64,000 bases of DNA from Solirubrobacteraceae bacterium (GCA_017882455.1 JADGPL010000015.1:1-64000), one strand, 5' to 3'. Shown: positions 24,444 through 35,795, counted from the stretch's first letter. The notes: generated from the sequence alone by a model not told the origin. Made by a program: numbers and translations.

Positions 24444-25316
24444 GTGCTCGGGCTCGACCCCGACCCGGCCGACCTGTGGACCGGCGCTGAGGAGATCCCG
24501 GACGGGCTCACGCCGCGGGAGGCCGCCGGCCGCGCCGTGCTCGCACACTGTCGCTCGCTGATCGACGCCACGGCCCACGCGTGCGTGGCGATCAAGCCCC
24601 AGCTCGCGCGCTTCGAGGTGCTCGGGGCGGCGGGATGGGCCACCCTCGCGGAGGTGATCGCGCACGCGCAGCAGGCGGGCCTGCTGGTGATCGCGGACGG
24701 CAAGCGCGGTGACATCGACGTGACAGCGGGCGCCTATGCGGGCGCGCTGTTCGCCGGGATCGACACGCCGTACGGGCACGTGCAGGGACTGGGCGCGGAC
24801 ATGGTCACGGTCAACCCGCTGATGGGGGCCGATGCGATCGAGCCGTTCGTGCGCGCCGCCCGCCAGACGGGGGCCGGGGTGCTGGTGCTCGTGCGCACCT
24901 CGAACCCCGGAGCTTCCGACTTCGAGGATCTCGAGCTCGTCGGCTCCGGGACGCTGTGGGAGCGGATCGCAGAGATGGTGGACGAGCTAGGGCGCGCGAA
25001 CGTGGGGGAGCAGGGCCTGAGCGACGTGGGGGCGGTCGTCGGAGCCACCGTGCCCGCGCACCTCGCTCGGGCCCGGGAGCTGATGAGCTCGGCCACCTTC
25101 CTGCTGCCCGGGGTGGGCGCCCAGGGCGGGCGGATCGAGGATCTCGCTCCCGCCTTCGAGCCCGGTCGTGCCGGCGGCCTGGTCACGGCGTCGCGCAGCA
25201 TCGCCGCCGCCCATCGCACGGCCGGCGGCGAGCCTGCGGCGGCGGCGCGGGCGGAGGCCGAGCGCCTGCGCGAGGCCGCCTGGACGCTCTCCGATCGGAT
25301 CGTCAGAGCCGGGTAG
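24444..25316 (+). CDS. pyrF: orotidine 5'-phosphate decarboxylase (type 2 PyrF)
   Basis: 290 residues from GTG 24444. LGLDPDPADLW, AIKPQLARFEV, VIADGKRGDIDVTA (the Asp-x-Lys-x-x-Asp-type active site) and LLPGVGAQGG are type 2 OMP decarboxylase blocks. It performs the last step of UMP synthesis. The same frame stays open upstream and encodes the expected family N-terminus (RPFGDTLAARVAERESQ) back to CTG 24378, which abuts the HU stop. No ATG, GTG or TTG covers that part, so a CTG start is possible. Confidence 0.92.
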   Translation: MLGLDPDPADLWTGAEEIPDGLTPREAAGRAVLAHCRSLIDATAHACVAIKPQLARFEVLGAAGWATLAEVIAHAQQAGLLVIADGKRGDIDVTAGAYAGALFAGIDTPYGHVQGLGADMVTVNPLMGADAIEPFVRAARQTGAGVLVLVRTSNPGASDFEDLELVGSGTLWERIAEMVDELGRANVGEQGLSDVGAVVGATVPAHLARARELMSSATFLLPGVGAQGGRIEDLAPAFEPGRAGGLVTASRSIAAAHRTAGGEPAAAARAEAERLREAAWTLSDRIVRAG

Positions 25317-25319
25317 CGC

Positions 25320-25348
25320 CTCCGGGCCCCGGGGCCACGGGGCCGGAG
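25320..25348 (+). terminator. terminator-like hairpin after pyrF
   Basis: CTCCGG(g)CCCC pairs with GGGGCCGGAG around an 8-nt loop, a ten-pair stem with one bulge, starting four bases after the pyrF stop. Only a short TT follows, so it may not be a classical intrinsic terminator. Confidence 0.45.
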
Positions 25349-25451
25349 TTGGATGTGATGCGCGGCGGAGGGGTTCCGCTAGCCTGTGTGTCGTGCACGC
25401 CAGGGCACCGTTAGCCGTTCGGGCGCGCCGGAAGATGGGTACAGAGCCACG

Positions 25452-26411
25452 ATGATCATCACGGTCACGCTCAACGCGGCGATCGACAAGTCGCTCGCCG
25501 TTCCGAACTTCAGGCTCGGGCGGCGTCACCGCACCGTCGACCAGCGGACCATGGCCGGCGGCAAGGGCGTCAACATCGCGCGCACCCTCAAGGCCCTCGG
25601 CCAGCCCGTGATCGCCACCGGGTTCGCGGGCGGGGCCACGGGCACCCACATCGTCGAGCAGCTCACCGAGGAGTCGATCCTCAACGACTTCGTCCGCATT
25701 CGCGAGGAGTCGCGCACGAACACCTCCGTGCTCGACCCGACCACCGGCGAACAGACCGAGATCAACGAACGCGGGCCAGCCGTGTCCGCGCGCGAGGTCG
25801 AGCTGTTCCGCGACAAGCTCCTATACCTCGCCCGCGGAGCCGCGATCGTGGTCTTCGCCGGCTCCCTTCCCCGCGGCGTGGACGCTGACATCTACGCCTC
25901 GCTCGTCCGCGACCTCGAGCGACTCGACGTGATCACGGTCATCGACACCGACGGAGAGCCCCTGCGCCAGGCCGTCCGCGCGGAGCCGGACGTCGTCTCA
26001 CCCAACGTGCTCGAGGCCGAGGAGCTCGTGGGCCACGAGTTCGCCAACGAGGAGGAGCGCTCGCTGGCCGTCGGCGAGATCGTGGCGCTCGGCCCCAAGG
26101 AAGCGATCATGACGCTGCCCGACGGATGCTATGCGCAGGTGTTCGTGGACGGCCAGCGGCGGCTCAAGCGCGCGCGGGTCGATCCGCGCGAGCCGATCGC
26201 CAAGCGCGGCTCGGGCGACGCCTTCCTCGCCGGGTATCTCGCCGCTCGATACGAAGGTCGCGCGCCCGACCAGTGCCTGCGCTTCGGCGTGGCCTGCGGC
26301 GCCGAGTCCACCGCCCGCTTCGGCGCCGGCCTGATCGACCCGCGCGAGGCGCGACGACTGATGGGCGACGTCGAGCTGTCCGTCGTGGACCTACCGGCCG
26401 AGGTCTCCTGA
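25452..26411 (+). CDS. PfkB-family sugar-phosphate kinase (1-phosphofructokinase-like)
   Basis: 319 residues from ATG 25452. TVTLNAAIDKS, AGGKGVNIARTL, FAGSLPRGV and the catalytic RGSGDAFLAGYL define the hexose-kinase subgroup of PfkB (FruK/LacC/PfkB). In most members the last motif is GAGD; here it is GSGD. It phosphorylates a phosphosugar such as fructose 1- or 6-phosphate. No PTS gene is near, so a PfkB-type 6-phosphofructokinase or tagatose kinase is equally possible. Confidence 0.86.
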   Translation: MIITVTLNAAIDKSLAVPNFRLGRRHRTVDQRTMAGGKGVNIARTLKALGQPVIATGFAGGATGTHIVEQLTEESILNDFVRIREESRTNTSVLDPTTGEQTEINERGPAVSAREVELFRDKLLYLARGAAIVVFAGSLPRGVDADIYASLVRDLERLDVITVIDTDGEPLRQAVRAEPDVVSPNVLEAEELVGHEFANEEERSLAVGEIVALGPKEAIMTLPDGCYAQVFVDGQRRLKRARVDPREPIAKRGSGDAFLAGYLAARYEGRAPDQCLRFGVACGAESTARFGAGLIDPREARRLMGDVELSVVDLPAEVS

Positions 26412-26422
26412 GCCACATCTCC

Positions 26423-26440
26423 GGGCCGGAGGGTCGGCCC
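26423..26440. terminator. hairpin between convergent genes
   Basis: GGGCCG-GAGGGT-CGGCCC, a perfect 6-bp GC stem between the kinase stop (26411) and the permease stop (26448). It could terminate transcription in both directions. Confidence 0.4.
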
Positions 26441-26447
26441 TGCGCTG

Positions 26448-27323
26448 CTAGCCCCCGGCCACGTCTCGGCGCAGGAAGACCAGATAGCCGCCCAGCAGCG
26501 CCGGGACGGCGTAGAGGGCGCAGACCCAGGCGGAGTGGGCGATCGGGGCCCAGTCGGTGGGAGTGCGCAGCAGGCCGTGCCAGTTCTCGAACTGTTCGTT
26601 GAGCAGATACGGGTGGATGCCCGCGAGGCCGGGGATCTGCCCGATTATCAGCAGCATGATCACGAATCCCACCGTGCCGACCACCGCGGCCGCGCTGTTG
26701 CGGGTGGCGGTCGAGAGCAGCACCCCGATGCTCGTCACGGTCAGCAGCGGGATCAGATAGCAGGCGTTGGCGGCAAACACGAGCAGCAGCCCTTCCGGCG
26801 CCGAGACAACCGTGCCCGAGAAGGTCCGGATGCTGTTGAAGCCCCACGAGGCAACCCCCGCGACGGTGGCGACGGCCGCCGACAGGAACACGGCGGCCAC
26901 CGCATAGGTCATCGCGGCGAGCGCCTTGGCCGCGAACACCTGCCCGCGGTCGACCGAGCGCGTGAGGATCGTCTTCAGCGTGCCGTTGCCGTCCTCGTTG
27001 GCCACGATGTCGCCGGCCACCAGCGAAGCGACCAGCGGCAGCATGAAGACCGACAGGAACAGCAGCATCAGGACCGGGGTGGCGAGACCGGACTGCGTGA
27101 TCTGCGCCGCGAAGATGTTGTCGCGGTGTCCGCCGCGCTGGTGGATGTTTTCGACCACCACGAAGATCACCGGCATGATCGAGGCGAGCACGAAGCCCAG
27201 GTAGGTGCGCTTCTGCGCCGCGAGCTTGCGCAGCTCCCAGCGCCACACCGTCAGCGTCGAGGGGCGCCGCGGGTGCGCCCTGGCCTGGACACCCGCCGGA
27301 GGGGAGGCAGCGACGGCGCTCAT
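26448..27323 (-). CDS. ABC transporter permease (ABC-2 type)
   Basis: 291 residues from ATG 27323, overlapping the ATPase stop by four bases. Six hydrophobic segments are visible (about 41-59, 80-105, 125-160, 172-195, 205-228 and 260-285), with the cytosolic loop GDIVANEDGNGTLKTILTRS that is typical of ABC-2 exporters. It pairs with the ATPase encoded just upstream. Cargo is unknown. Confidence 0.87.
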   Translation of the reverse strand: MSAVAASPPAGVQARAHPRRPSTLTVWRWELRKLAAQKRTYLGFVLASIMPVIFVVVENIHQRGGHRDNIFAAQITQSGLATPVLMLLFLSVFMLPLVASLVAGDIVANEDGNGTLKTILTRSVDRGQVFAAKALAAMTYAVAAVFLSAAVATVAGVASWGFNSIRTFSGTVVSAPEGLLLVFAANACYLIPLLTVTSIGVLLSTATRNSAAAVVGTVGFVIMLLIIGQIPGLAGIHPYLLNEQFENWHGLLRTPTDWAPIAHSAWVCALYAVPALLGGYLVFLRRDVAGG

Positions 27324-28348
27324 CCGATCTCGACCGTCCTCTGGGTAGCGGCTGCGACCGCCGGAGGGCTCGCGGGTGCACCCGCCGTGGTAGGCGCGCC
27401 CTCGTCTGGCCCGGCGGAGGGGGGCGTCCCCGCGTGGTCGTTCTCTGTGAGCCTGAAGAAGAGATCCTCGAGCGTCGCCAGCTCGGGCGTGAGGGCGAGA
27501 ATCCCGATGCCCGCGCCGGCGAGGGCGAGCGTCAGCGGGCCGACGTCGCTCTCCTGTGCCTGGAAGCCGAGTCCGTGGGCGCCCGTGATCGCATGCTCGA
27601 TGCCCGCCTGGGCGCGCACGATCGCGAGCGCGCGCTCGTCGTCGGTGGTGCGCAGCCTGTAGCCCGCGCCACCCTGGCGGCGAAGCTCGCTGAGCGCGCC
27701 CTCGTAGACCACGCGGCCGGAGTCCACGATCGCGACCCGGTCGCACAGGTCCTGCACCTCCGGCAGCTGGTGGCTCGAGAGCAGCACCGTGATGCCCTCG
27801 CCGGCGAGGCGGCGGATCAGCAGCCGCATGTCGCGCATTCCCGCCGGATCCAGGCCGGTGGCGGGCTCGTCGAGGATCAGCAGCCGTGGACGGCGCAGCA
27901 GCGCCGCCGCGATGCCCAGGCGCTGGCGCATTCCGTGCGAATAGCCGCCCACGCGGTGCTTTGCGCGCGGGGCCAGCTCCACGATCTCGAGCACCTCCTC
28001 GATGCGCGAGGAGGCGCCGTCCCCGTCCAGCGCCGCCAGCAGGTCGAGGTTCTTGCGGGCGCTCATGTAGGGGTAGAAGCGGGGCGCCTCCACGAAACCG
28101 GCCACGCCCTCGAGGGCACGGGCACCCTCGCGCATCGGATCCCGGCCGAACAGCTCGATGACGCCCTCGCTCGGCGTGATCAGCCCAAGGGCCATGCGCA
28201 GCGTGGTCGTCTTTCCGGCGCCGTTGGGCCCGAGGAAGCCGTATACGTCCCCGGCGCGGACGTTCAGGTCGATGTGGTCGACCGCGAGTACCTCCTCGTA
28301 GCGCTTGACCAGCCCGCGAGCCTTGACCGGCGGCGCCTCCTCGACCAC
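27320..28348 (-). CDS. ABC transporter ATP-binding protein
   Basis: 342 residues from GTG 28348. Walker A GPNGAGKTTTLRMALG, signature YSHGMRQRLGIA, Walker B LLILDEPATGLDP and the switch histidine SSHQL place it with ABC-2 drug/lipid exporter ATPases. The C-terminal 100 residues are the usual regulatory extension, then a Pro/Ala-rich tail. It sits between the LolA-like gene (1-base gap) and its permease. Confidence 0.92.
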   Translation of the reverse strand: MVEEAPPVKARGLVKRYEEVLAVDHIDLNVRAGDVYGFLGPNGAGKTTTLRMALGLITPSEGVIELFGRDPMREGARALEGVAGFVEAPRFYPYMSARKNLDLLAALDGDGASSRIEEVLEIVELAPRAKHRVGGYSHGMRQRLGIAAALLRRPRLLILDEPATGLDPAGMRDMRLLIRRLAGEGITVLLSSHQLPEVQDLCDRVAIVDSGRVVYEGALSELRRQGGAGYRLRTTDDERALAIVRAQAGIEHAITGAHGLGFQAQESDVGPLTLALAGAGIGILALTPELATLEDLFFRLTENDHAGTPPSAGPDEGAPTTAGAPASPPAVAAATQRTVEIG

Positions 28349-28349
28349 G

Positions 28350-29459
28350 CTAGAGGCCTCGGGCGAGCGCCTCGATCGCGCTCGGCGAGACCGAGCCAGC
28401 CAAGAGGTAGCGCACGCCCGAGCGCTCGAACGTGAGCAGCGTCCCGAGCTCCGTGCGCAGCTCGCTTGCGCTGGCTCCGTTGATGCTCACCTTGGGCAGG
28501 CCTTCGAGTGCTTCGCCGGTCCTGCTGCCCGCCTTGGTCTTGCCTTCGAGCACAGCGATCGAGGACAGGCCGTGACCGTGCGCGGTCAGCTTGGGCTTTT
28601 CCTCTGTGGCGCCCGCCTGCTTGTGCGTGCTGCTTTGTGCGCTCTGGGAGGGGAGGGTCAGTTCTTCGACCTTGGCGCCCGCGGGCGGTGTCAGCTGGAA
28701 CACGGAGTCGGGCACCGCTCCAAAGGAGACTTCCGTGGCGGCCAGTTCGATCACGGGAGTGGAGGTGGTCGAGGAGTAGATGGCTGCGCGCAGCGGGGCG
28801 CCGTTTGCGGCGTCGAAGGAGAGCTCGGCGCCACCGAGCAGGCTGCCGCCTTCGTTGGGCGAGACACGCACCGTGTATGCGGCCTGGCCTGCAACGTCCT
28901 CCGGTGTCGCGCCCGAGAGAGTCGCGTGTTTCTCGATGTGGGAGATCGCTTCTTCGATCTTCGCGAGGCTCGGCGCCTGGTGGCTGTCAGGCTTCGGTGT
29001 CGTCGTGCTCGTCCCCGCCGCGGGCGGGGTGTAGCGGTAGACCGTGTTGGAGGCCGCGTCGTAGATCGTGACCGTGTGCCCGTCGTAGATCACCTGCGTG
29101 TCGCCTTTTTCGGCCTGCAGCTCAAGGCGGGCGCGCCCGTCCTTGGCGATCCACAGCCTCCCGGTGGCACCGGTCACCAGCGGGCTCGACGTCAGGCCGC
29201 CGCCATGTTCGGAGCCGCTCGCCAGGTTGGCCCCTTCGAGCAGGTGGTTGGTCAGCTTGATGTTCGCGCTGACCCCTTGGACCGGTTCTGCGCCCGCTCC
29301 GCTGAGCGCGTCCTGCACCGCCTGGGCCAGGGGCTTGGCCGGAGGCTTGGGCCCGGAGCCGAGGGCCAGGGCGAGCGCCGTTGCGGACACGCCGATCACG
29401 ACCACCAGGCCGGACACGAGCAGAAGGCGGGCGAGCGAGATGCGGCGAAGGATGTTCAC
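28350..29459 (-). CDS. LolA-like outer-membrane lipoprotein-sorting family protein
   Basis: About 369 residues from GTG 29459; an in-frame ATG at 29492 would add 11. An N-terminal transmembrane signal (about 9-34) is followed by a beta-rich region like DUF2092/LolA proteins (ARLELQAEKGDTQVIYDGHTV, then VYRYTPP) and a C-terminal domain resembling DUF4367 (LTFERSGVRYLLAG). These are cell-surface proteins in actinobacteria, commonly linked to ABC exporters or anti-sigma systems. It is cotranscribed with the exporter. TACTGT at 29498-29503 would be its -10. Confidence 0.72.
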   Translation of the reverse strand: MNILRRISLARLLLVSGLVVVIGVSATALALALGSGPKPPAKPLAQAVQDALSGAGAEPVQGVSANIKLTNHLLEGANLASGSEHGGGLTSSPLVTGATGRLWIAKDGRARLELQAEKGDTQVIYDGHTVTIYDAASNTVYRYTPPAAGTSTTTPKPDSHQAPSLAKIEEAISHIEKHATLSGATPEDVAGQAAYTVRVSPNEGGSLLGGAELSFDAANGAPLRAAIYSSTTSTPVIELAATEVSFGAVPDSVFQLTPPAGAKVEELTLPSQSAQSSTHKQAGATEEKPKLTAHGHGLSSIAVLEGKTKAGSRTGEALEGLPKVSINGASASELRTELGTLLTFERSGVRYLLAGSVSPSAIEALARGL

Positions 29460-29618
29460 GGCGCTTGCACTTCCTTGCGATTGCCTACCCATCCACAGTA
29501 GCGCGGTGCCTATTGCCCCGCTAAATCTGTGAGAGCTCTCATGGCCCCCGTCGGATGGCCCCGTCGGCGCTCCGACGCTCGGGGCGCGGTCGATGGACCG
29601 TTCTGTTGCCCTACCCGA

Positions 29619-29624
29619 TATCTT
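29619..29624 (+). promoter_or_regulatory. -10 element of the cytochrome c gene (leaderless)
   Basis: TATCTT ends nine bases before ATG 29634 with no ribosome binding site between. Confidence 0.4.
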
Positions 29625-29633
29625 CTCGCGCGC

Positions 29634-30143
29634 ATGCTCATCGCGTTCCTGATCTTCTGGATCCTTCTCGGCCTCGGGGTCTTCTTCGTGGCGATGCGCG
29701 GCGGTGCCCGCGGCGCGCGTGAGTCTCTGCACACCGAATCCAGGACCGGCAACCGTCTGATCACGCTCGGGGTCGTGGTCCTGTTCGCCTTCGGGCTGGC
29801 CGTCCCCGCGATCGTGCTCGCGTTCAACGGCGAGCACAAGGCCGGCGTGGCCGTCGGCGGGGTGAAGCTCAACAGCGAACAGCAGAAGGGCCGCGAACTG
29901 TTCGCCAAGTCGTGCGCCGTCTGCCACACGCTGGCCGCCACCAGGTCCGTCGGGCGCGTCGGCCCCAACCTGGACGTCCGCGTCGGTGTGGACATCGCGA
30001 CCCCATCCGGACGCAAGGCCCTCGTGGAAAGCGCGATCGCCGAAGGACGGGCGCGTGGCCTCGGACAGATGCCCGCCCTGCTCTACCAGGGCAAGGAAGC
30101 GCAGGACGTGGCCAGCTTCGTGGCCGCCGTAGCGGGTCACTAG
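29634..30143 (+). CDS. membrane-anchored monohaem cytochrome c
   Basis: 169 residues. Two hydrophobic helices (about 2-21 and 41-63) anchor a C-terminal class I cytochrome c domain with the haem-attachment motif CAVCH (about 95-99) and the axial methionine in GQMPAL (about 145). It probably carries electrons on the outer face of the membrane. No oxidase genes are adjacent. It is divergent from the LolA-like gene. Confidence 0.88.
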   Translation: MLIAFLIFWILLGLGVFFVAMRGGARGARESLHTESRTGNRLITLGVVVLFAFGLAVPAIVLAFNGEHKAGVAVGGVKLNSEQQKGRELFAKSCAVCHTLAATRSVGRVGPNLDVRVGVDIATPSGRKALVESAIAEGRARGLGQMPALLYQGKEAQDVASFVAAVAGH

Positions 30144-30193
30144 ACCGCGCCGGTTTGGCCATTCGTCGATACCGGACCGCGCGGCCCATCGGT

Positions 30194-30199
30194 TAAGGT
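30194..30199 (+). promoter_or_regulatory. -10 element of glnA (leaderless)
   Basis: TAAGGT (TANNNT) ends eight bases before ATG 30208. Confidence 0.4.
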
Positions 30200-30207
30200 C
30201 CGCCTGG

Positions 30208-31545
30208 ATGTCAGACCAGCCGAAGACCGCGGAGGACGTCAAGGCCCTCGTACAGGAGCGCGACATCCGCTTCATCCGCTTCTGGTTCACCGACATCCTG
30301 GGACAGTTGAAGTCCTTCTCGATCAACGCCGCCGAGCTCGACGACGCGTTCGAGGCCGGGATGGGCTTCGATGGGTCCTCGATCACGGGCTTCAACGCGA
30401 TCGAGGAGTCGGACATGATCGCGATGCCCGATCCCAGCACCTTCTCGGTGCTGCCGTGGCGACCGGAGGAGCAGGGCGTGGGGCGGATGTTCTGCGACGT
30501 GGTCACGCCCGAGCGCACCCCCTATGAGGGCGATCCGCGCCACGTGCTGCGCTGCGCCATCCAGCGCGCGCAGGCGATGGGCTTCGACACGTTCAACGTC
30601 GGCCCCGAGCTCGAGTACTTCCTGTTCAAGGACTCGCGCTCCACGGAGGTGCTCGACGAAGGCGGCTACTTCGACCTCACCACTCTCGACGCCGGCTCGG
30701 ACGTCCGTCGCGAGACGGTGCTCGCGATGGAGCAGCTGGGGATCCACGTGGAGTACACCCACCACGAGGTGGGCCCCTCCCAGCACGAGATCGACATGCG
30801 CTACGCCGACGCGCTGAAGATGGCCGACGACTGCATGACCTACCGGATCACGGTCAAGGAGTACGCGATGAAGTACGGCTGGCACGCGACCTTCATGCCC
30901 AAGCCGCTGTTCGGCGAGAACGGGTCGGGCATGCACACGCACCAGTCGCTCTTCAGCGCTGGCAAGAACGCCTTCTACGACCCCGACGACCAGTACTTCC
31001 TCTCGGACGTCGGCAAGGCGTTCATCGCCGGCCAGCTCAAGCACGCGCGCGAGATCTGCTCGATCTTCGCCCAGTGGGTCAACTCCTACAAGCGCCTGGT
31101 CCCCGGCTTCGAGGCGCCCACCTACGTGGCCTGGTCCCGCCGCAACCGCTCAGCGCTCGTGCGCGTGCCGATGTACCACCCCGGCAGAGAGCAGGCCACA
31201 CGCATGGAGCTGCGCTGCCCGGATCCGGCCTGCAACCCCTACCTGACCTTCGCGGCCCTGCTGCAGGCGGGGCTGGAGGGCATCGAGAAGGGCTACGAGC
31301 TGCCCGAGCCGATGGAGAAGAACCTCTACCACCTCTCCGGCGAGGAGCGCCGGCGGCTGGGCGTCGAGCAGCTGCCGGAGAGCCTCGGCGAAGCGATCGA
31401 GATCACGGCAGAGTCAGAGCTCGTGCTGCGGACGCTCGGCGAGCACATGTTCAACCGCTACGTCGAGATCAAGCGCCAGGAGTGGGACGACTACCGCGTG
31501 CAGGTCACCCAGTGGGAGCTCGACCGCTACCTGTCGATCCTGTAG
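30208..31545 (+). CDS. glnA: type I glutamine synthetase
   Basis: 445 residues, the length of the GSI-alpha class. MGFDGSSITGFNAIEESDM holds the latch/Asp50 region, GPELEYFLF the metal ligands, HHEVGPSQHEID the ammonia-site area and NRSALVRVP the arginines for glutamate; KPLFGENGSGMHTHQSL is the ATP-binding signature. A tyrosine sits in KNLYHLS near the adenylylation position, but GSI-alpha enzymes are usually regulated by feedback. It converts glutamate and ammonia to glutamine. Confidence 0.95.
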   Translation: MSDQPKTAEDVKALVQERDIRFIRFWFTDILGQLKSFSINAAELDDAFEAGMGFDGSSITGFNAIEESDMIAMPDPSTFSVLPWRPEEQGVGRMFCDVVTPERTPYEGDPRHVLRCAIQRAQAMGFDTFNVGPELEYFLFKDSRSTEVLDEGGYFDLTTLDAGSDVRRETVLAMEQLGIHVEYTHHEVGPSQHEIDMRYADALKMADDCMTYRITVKEYAMKYGWHATFMPKPLFGENGSGMHTHQSLFSAGKNAFYDPDDQYFLSDVGKAFIAGQLKHAREICSIFAQWVNSYKRLVPGFEAPTYVAWSRRNRSALVRVPMYHPGREQATRMELRCPDPACNPYLTFAALLQAGLEGIEKGYELPEPMEKNLYHLSGEERRRLGVEQLPESLGEAIEITAESELVLRTLGEHMFNRYVEIKRQEWDDYRVQVTQWELDRYLSIL

Positions 31546-31584
31546 GCGTGGGCAGGCCGGGCCGATTGCCTCCCCGGCGAGGCG

Positions 31585-31893
31585 TCAGCTCTGGGGCGTG
31601 AGGTCCTCGACGATCTCGAAGAAGCCGTCGGTACCGACGGACTCGACGTAGGGGGCGATCGCCGCCTGCTGGTCCTCGTAGCCGACGAGCGCGGCGCTTG
31701 CCCGCAGCTCATCGAGGGTTCCCTCGAAGATGCCGAAGCAGATGACCTCGTCCGGGTCATCCGTGCCGCGGAGCATGTTGAAGCGCCGCCAGCCTGCGGG
31801 CATCTGTCCGGCGCGCACAGGGCGCATGAATGCCTCCCTGAACTGATCGAAGGTGCCTGCTCGCAGCTTGCGAACTGTGAGTGCGCAGATCAA
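31585..31893 (-). CDS. small ferredoxin-like-fold protein (ABM/Dabb-like), function unknown
   Basis: 102 residues from TTG 31893, supported by GAGGAGG five bases upstream. Repeated beta-alpha-beta pattern (ICALTVRKLRAGTFDQFREAF, VICFGIFEGTLDELRA) suggests a dimeric alpha-beta barrel, the fold of antibiotic-biosynthesis monooxygenases and Dabb proteins. No catalytic residues can be assigned. It is convergent with glnA. Confidence 0.65.
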   Translation of the reverse strand: MICALTVRKLRAGTFDQFREAFMRPVRAGQMPAGWRRFNMLRGTDDPDEVICFGIFEGTLDELRASAALVGYEDQQAAIAPYVESVGTDGFFEIVEDLTPQS

Positions 31894-31949
31894 GAGAGCC
31901 TCCTCGTCGTTTGGATGGGGCGCCCGCCCCGGGCGGCCTCGGTGCGATC

Positions 31950-33772
<1,823 letters not shown>

Positions 33773-33776
<4 letters not shown>

Positions 33777-35734
33777 CGCAGGCGAGCGAGCCCGGGCAGC
33801 GGGAACGAGCTCGGCGCCGGCCATTCGCCTTCGCCCCGGCTCTGCGCCGCACGTGCGGTCGTGGCGGTGAGGTGCACGGAGAAGGCATGGCCGCCGAGCA
33901 CCCCGCTGAAGTGATGGGCGCTGCTGACGCGCAGCTGGCCCGCGGCCGCAGCCGATCCCGAGACGGTGATGGTGGCCGTGGACCCCTTCGACCTGAGCAG
34001 CAGGCTGGTCGAGATCGTGCCGCTGATCTGCACCCCTGGGATGTAGGAGTAGCGGCTGAGGACGGCCGTGGTCTTGGTGATCCTCACGTCACCTCCGCGC
34101 AGGCCGCCGAAGTGGGCACCGACGGGCACCCCCCCGACGTTGATGCCGATCAGGACGATCGCGTGCTCGAGATCGCGGATCGAGTCGACGGCCGCCGTGA
34201 GCGTTCGCCCCGGGGCGCCCGCTACGCCAGGGGTCGAGGGCACATTGGCGAGCGAACGCGGAGCCGACGGCGTGGGCGCGAAGTCGTTTGCGCTCGAACG
34301 GCACGAGCCGACGGGGGTGGCGGCGAAGAACGCCACGAGCGCCACGTGCGAGCATTCGCTGAGGTCGCTGCCGATGACCGAGTGCCCCGTGTAGGGAACC
34401 ACCAGCAGCTGGGCATCGGGGATCAGCTTGGCGACCGTGCGGGCGTTTTCGGTCGGGGTCCGCAGGTCCTGTCCGCCCGAGAGGATCAGCGTGGGGACGT
34501 CGGGCAGCGGCGCTTCGGCGGGCGGCGCGGGAGCGGCGTCCGGCCAGGATATGCACGCGGGGATGCTTTCGTAGAGCAGCCCGGAGGCGGGGGAGAACGG
34601 ATAGAACGACGATGCGGGAACGGCGCTCAACGCGGCTTCCACTTCGTTCTCACGGGTGCTCACGGGCGCTGTGCGCCCCCACGGGAACGGCGTCTCCTCG
34701 CAGGAGGTGGCGAAGTACAGGGCTTCATCGACCGTGTTGCTTTCTTCGTTGGGGCGCGTCGACGGCGCGCTGGCCCCCAGAGCCTCGATGCGCAGTAGGG
34801 GCGACGGGTCGCCGGCGAGCGCCGCATGCACGGCTGCGGGCATCTCGGCGCGCAGCGCCGGGTCCAGATCGCCCGCCAGCAGCAGCTTGTAGAGCACTGG
34901 TGAGGTGAGTGAGAGCTTGACCGGCTTGCCCTGCGGGTCGTACACGACCCCCGTCAGGCGCCTGACATCCAGGCGATTCACCAGCCGCGCGACGTCGGCG
35001 ACCGGCGAGGTGGTCACGCCGTTGCACGCTCCGTGGCTGCACAGTTCGAGCAGAGCCGGCGTCATAGCCTTGAAGGTGCTCACCCGGAAGGCTTCCGGTC
35101 CGGCGGGGGTCTCGGTCGAGTCGAGTACGAGCGCCTCCACGTTCTGGGGGTAGCGCTCGGCGTACTCGAGCGCGACCTTGGTGCCGTAGGAGGTTCCGTA
35201 GAGCACGAGCTTTTCGTATCCGCCGGCCTGCCGCAGCGCCTCGATGTCGGCGACCGATTCACTGGTCGTGTAGCTGCCGCGCGCCGGCCCCAGTTCACCT
35301 GCGCATCGTTCCATCGCTTCGCCGAGGCTGAGGCGCGAGTTGCTCGTGAGCGCGTCGCATCTGAGCGCCCCCGACGCGCCCGTGCCGCGCTGGTCGAACA
35401 CGAGCAGATCGCGCGTGCTCAGGGCTGGTGCGATCGCCTGTGCGATGAATTCGGCCAGCGGGGTCGCCGCCTGCCCCGGGCCGCCAGCCAGCGCCACCAC
35501 CGCGTCCCGGCTGGGGGTGCTCCCCGCCAGGCGGCGCTCGACGCTGAGCGAGATCGTTCCGGGAAGCCTTTCCGTTCGGTCAAGCGGAACGGCGAGGGTC
35601 GTGCACGAGAACACGGTGCCTTTGGCGCATGGCCCGAAGGGAAGGCTGGATGCCGTCGAGGCGGCCGGCCAGCTCAGGAGTGCCAGCACCGGTAGCAGAG
35701 CCACCAGCACGGAAGTGGGAGCTCTCCTGCGCAT
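33773..35734 (-). CDS. secreted TAP-like alpha/beta hydrolase with extra C-terminal domain
   Basis: 653 residues from ATG 35734. A signal peptide (about 1-29) is followed by an alpha/beta-hydrolase domain of the tripeptidyl-aminopeptidase/proline-iminopeptidase type: GGPGQAA oxyanion loop, nucleophile [10 protein letters not shown], catalytic acid GGQDLRTP and histidine GHSVIGSD. This domain ends near residue 450; about 180 residues follow with a beta-rich, Gly/Ser/Thr-rich sequence not part of the usual enzyme. It likely cleaves peptides outside the membrane. Confidence 0.86.
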
Positions 35735-35781
35735 CCCCTCCGACAATAGCTGCCGCCGCCCTGGGATTCGCCACCGGGCGC

Positions 35782-35787
35782 TAGGGT
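35782..35787 (+). promoter_or_regulatory. -10 element of the RidA gene (leaderless)
   Basis: TAGGGT ends eight bases before ATG 35796; the same hexamer serves the SCO1-like gene at 6524-6529. Confidence 0.4.
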
Positions 35788-35795
35788 TGCACGCG

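Noticed and set aside
28350-30518. A 722-residue minus-strand frame
   Set aside because: Upstream of 29459 it runs antisense through the cytochrome c gene and into the start of glnA; the signal anchor and start region fit GTG 29459.
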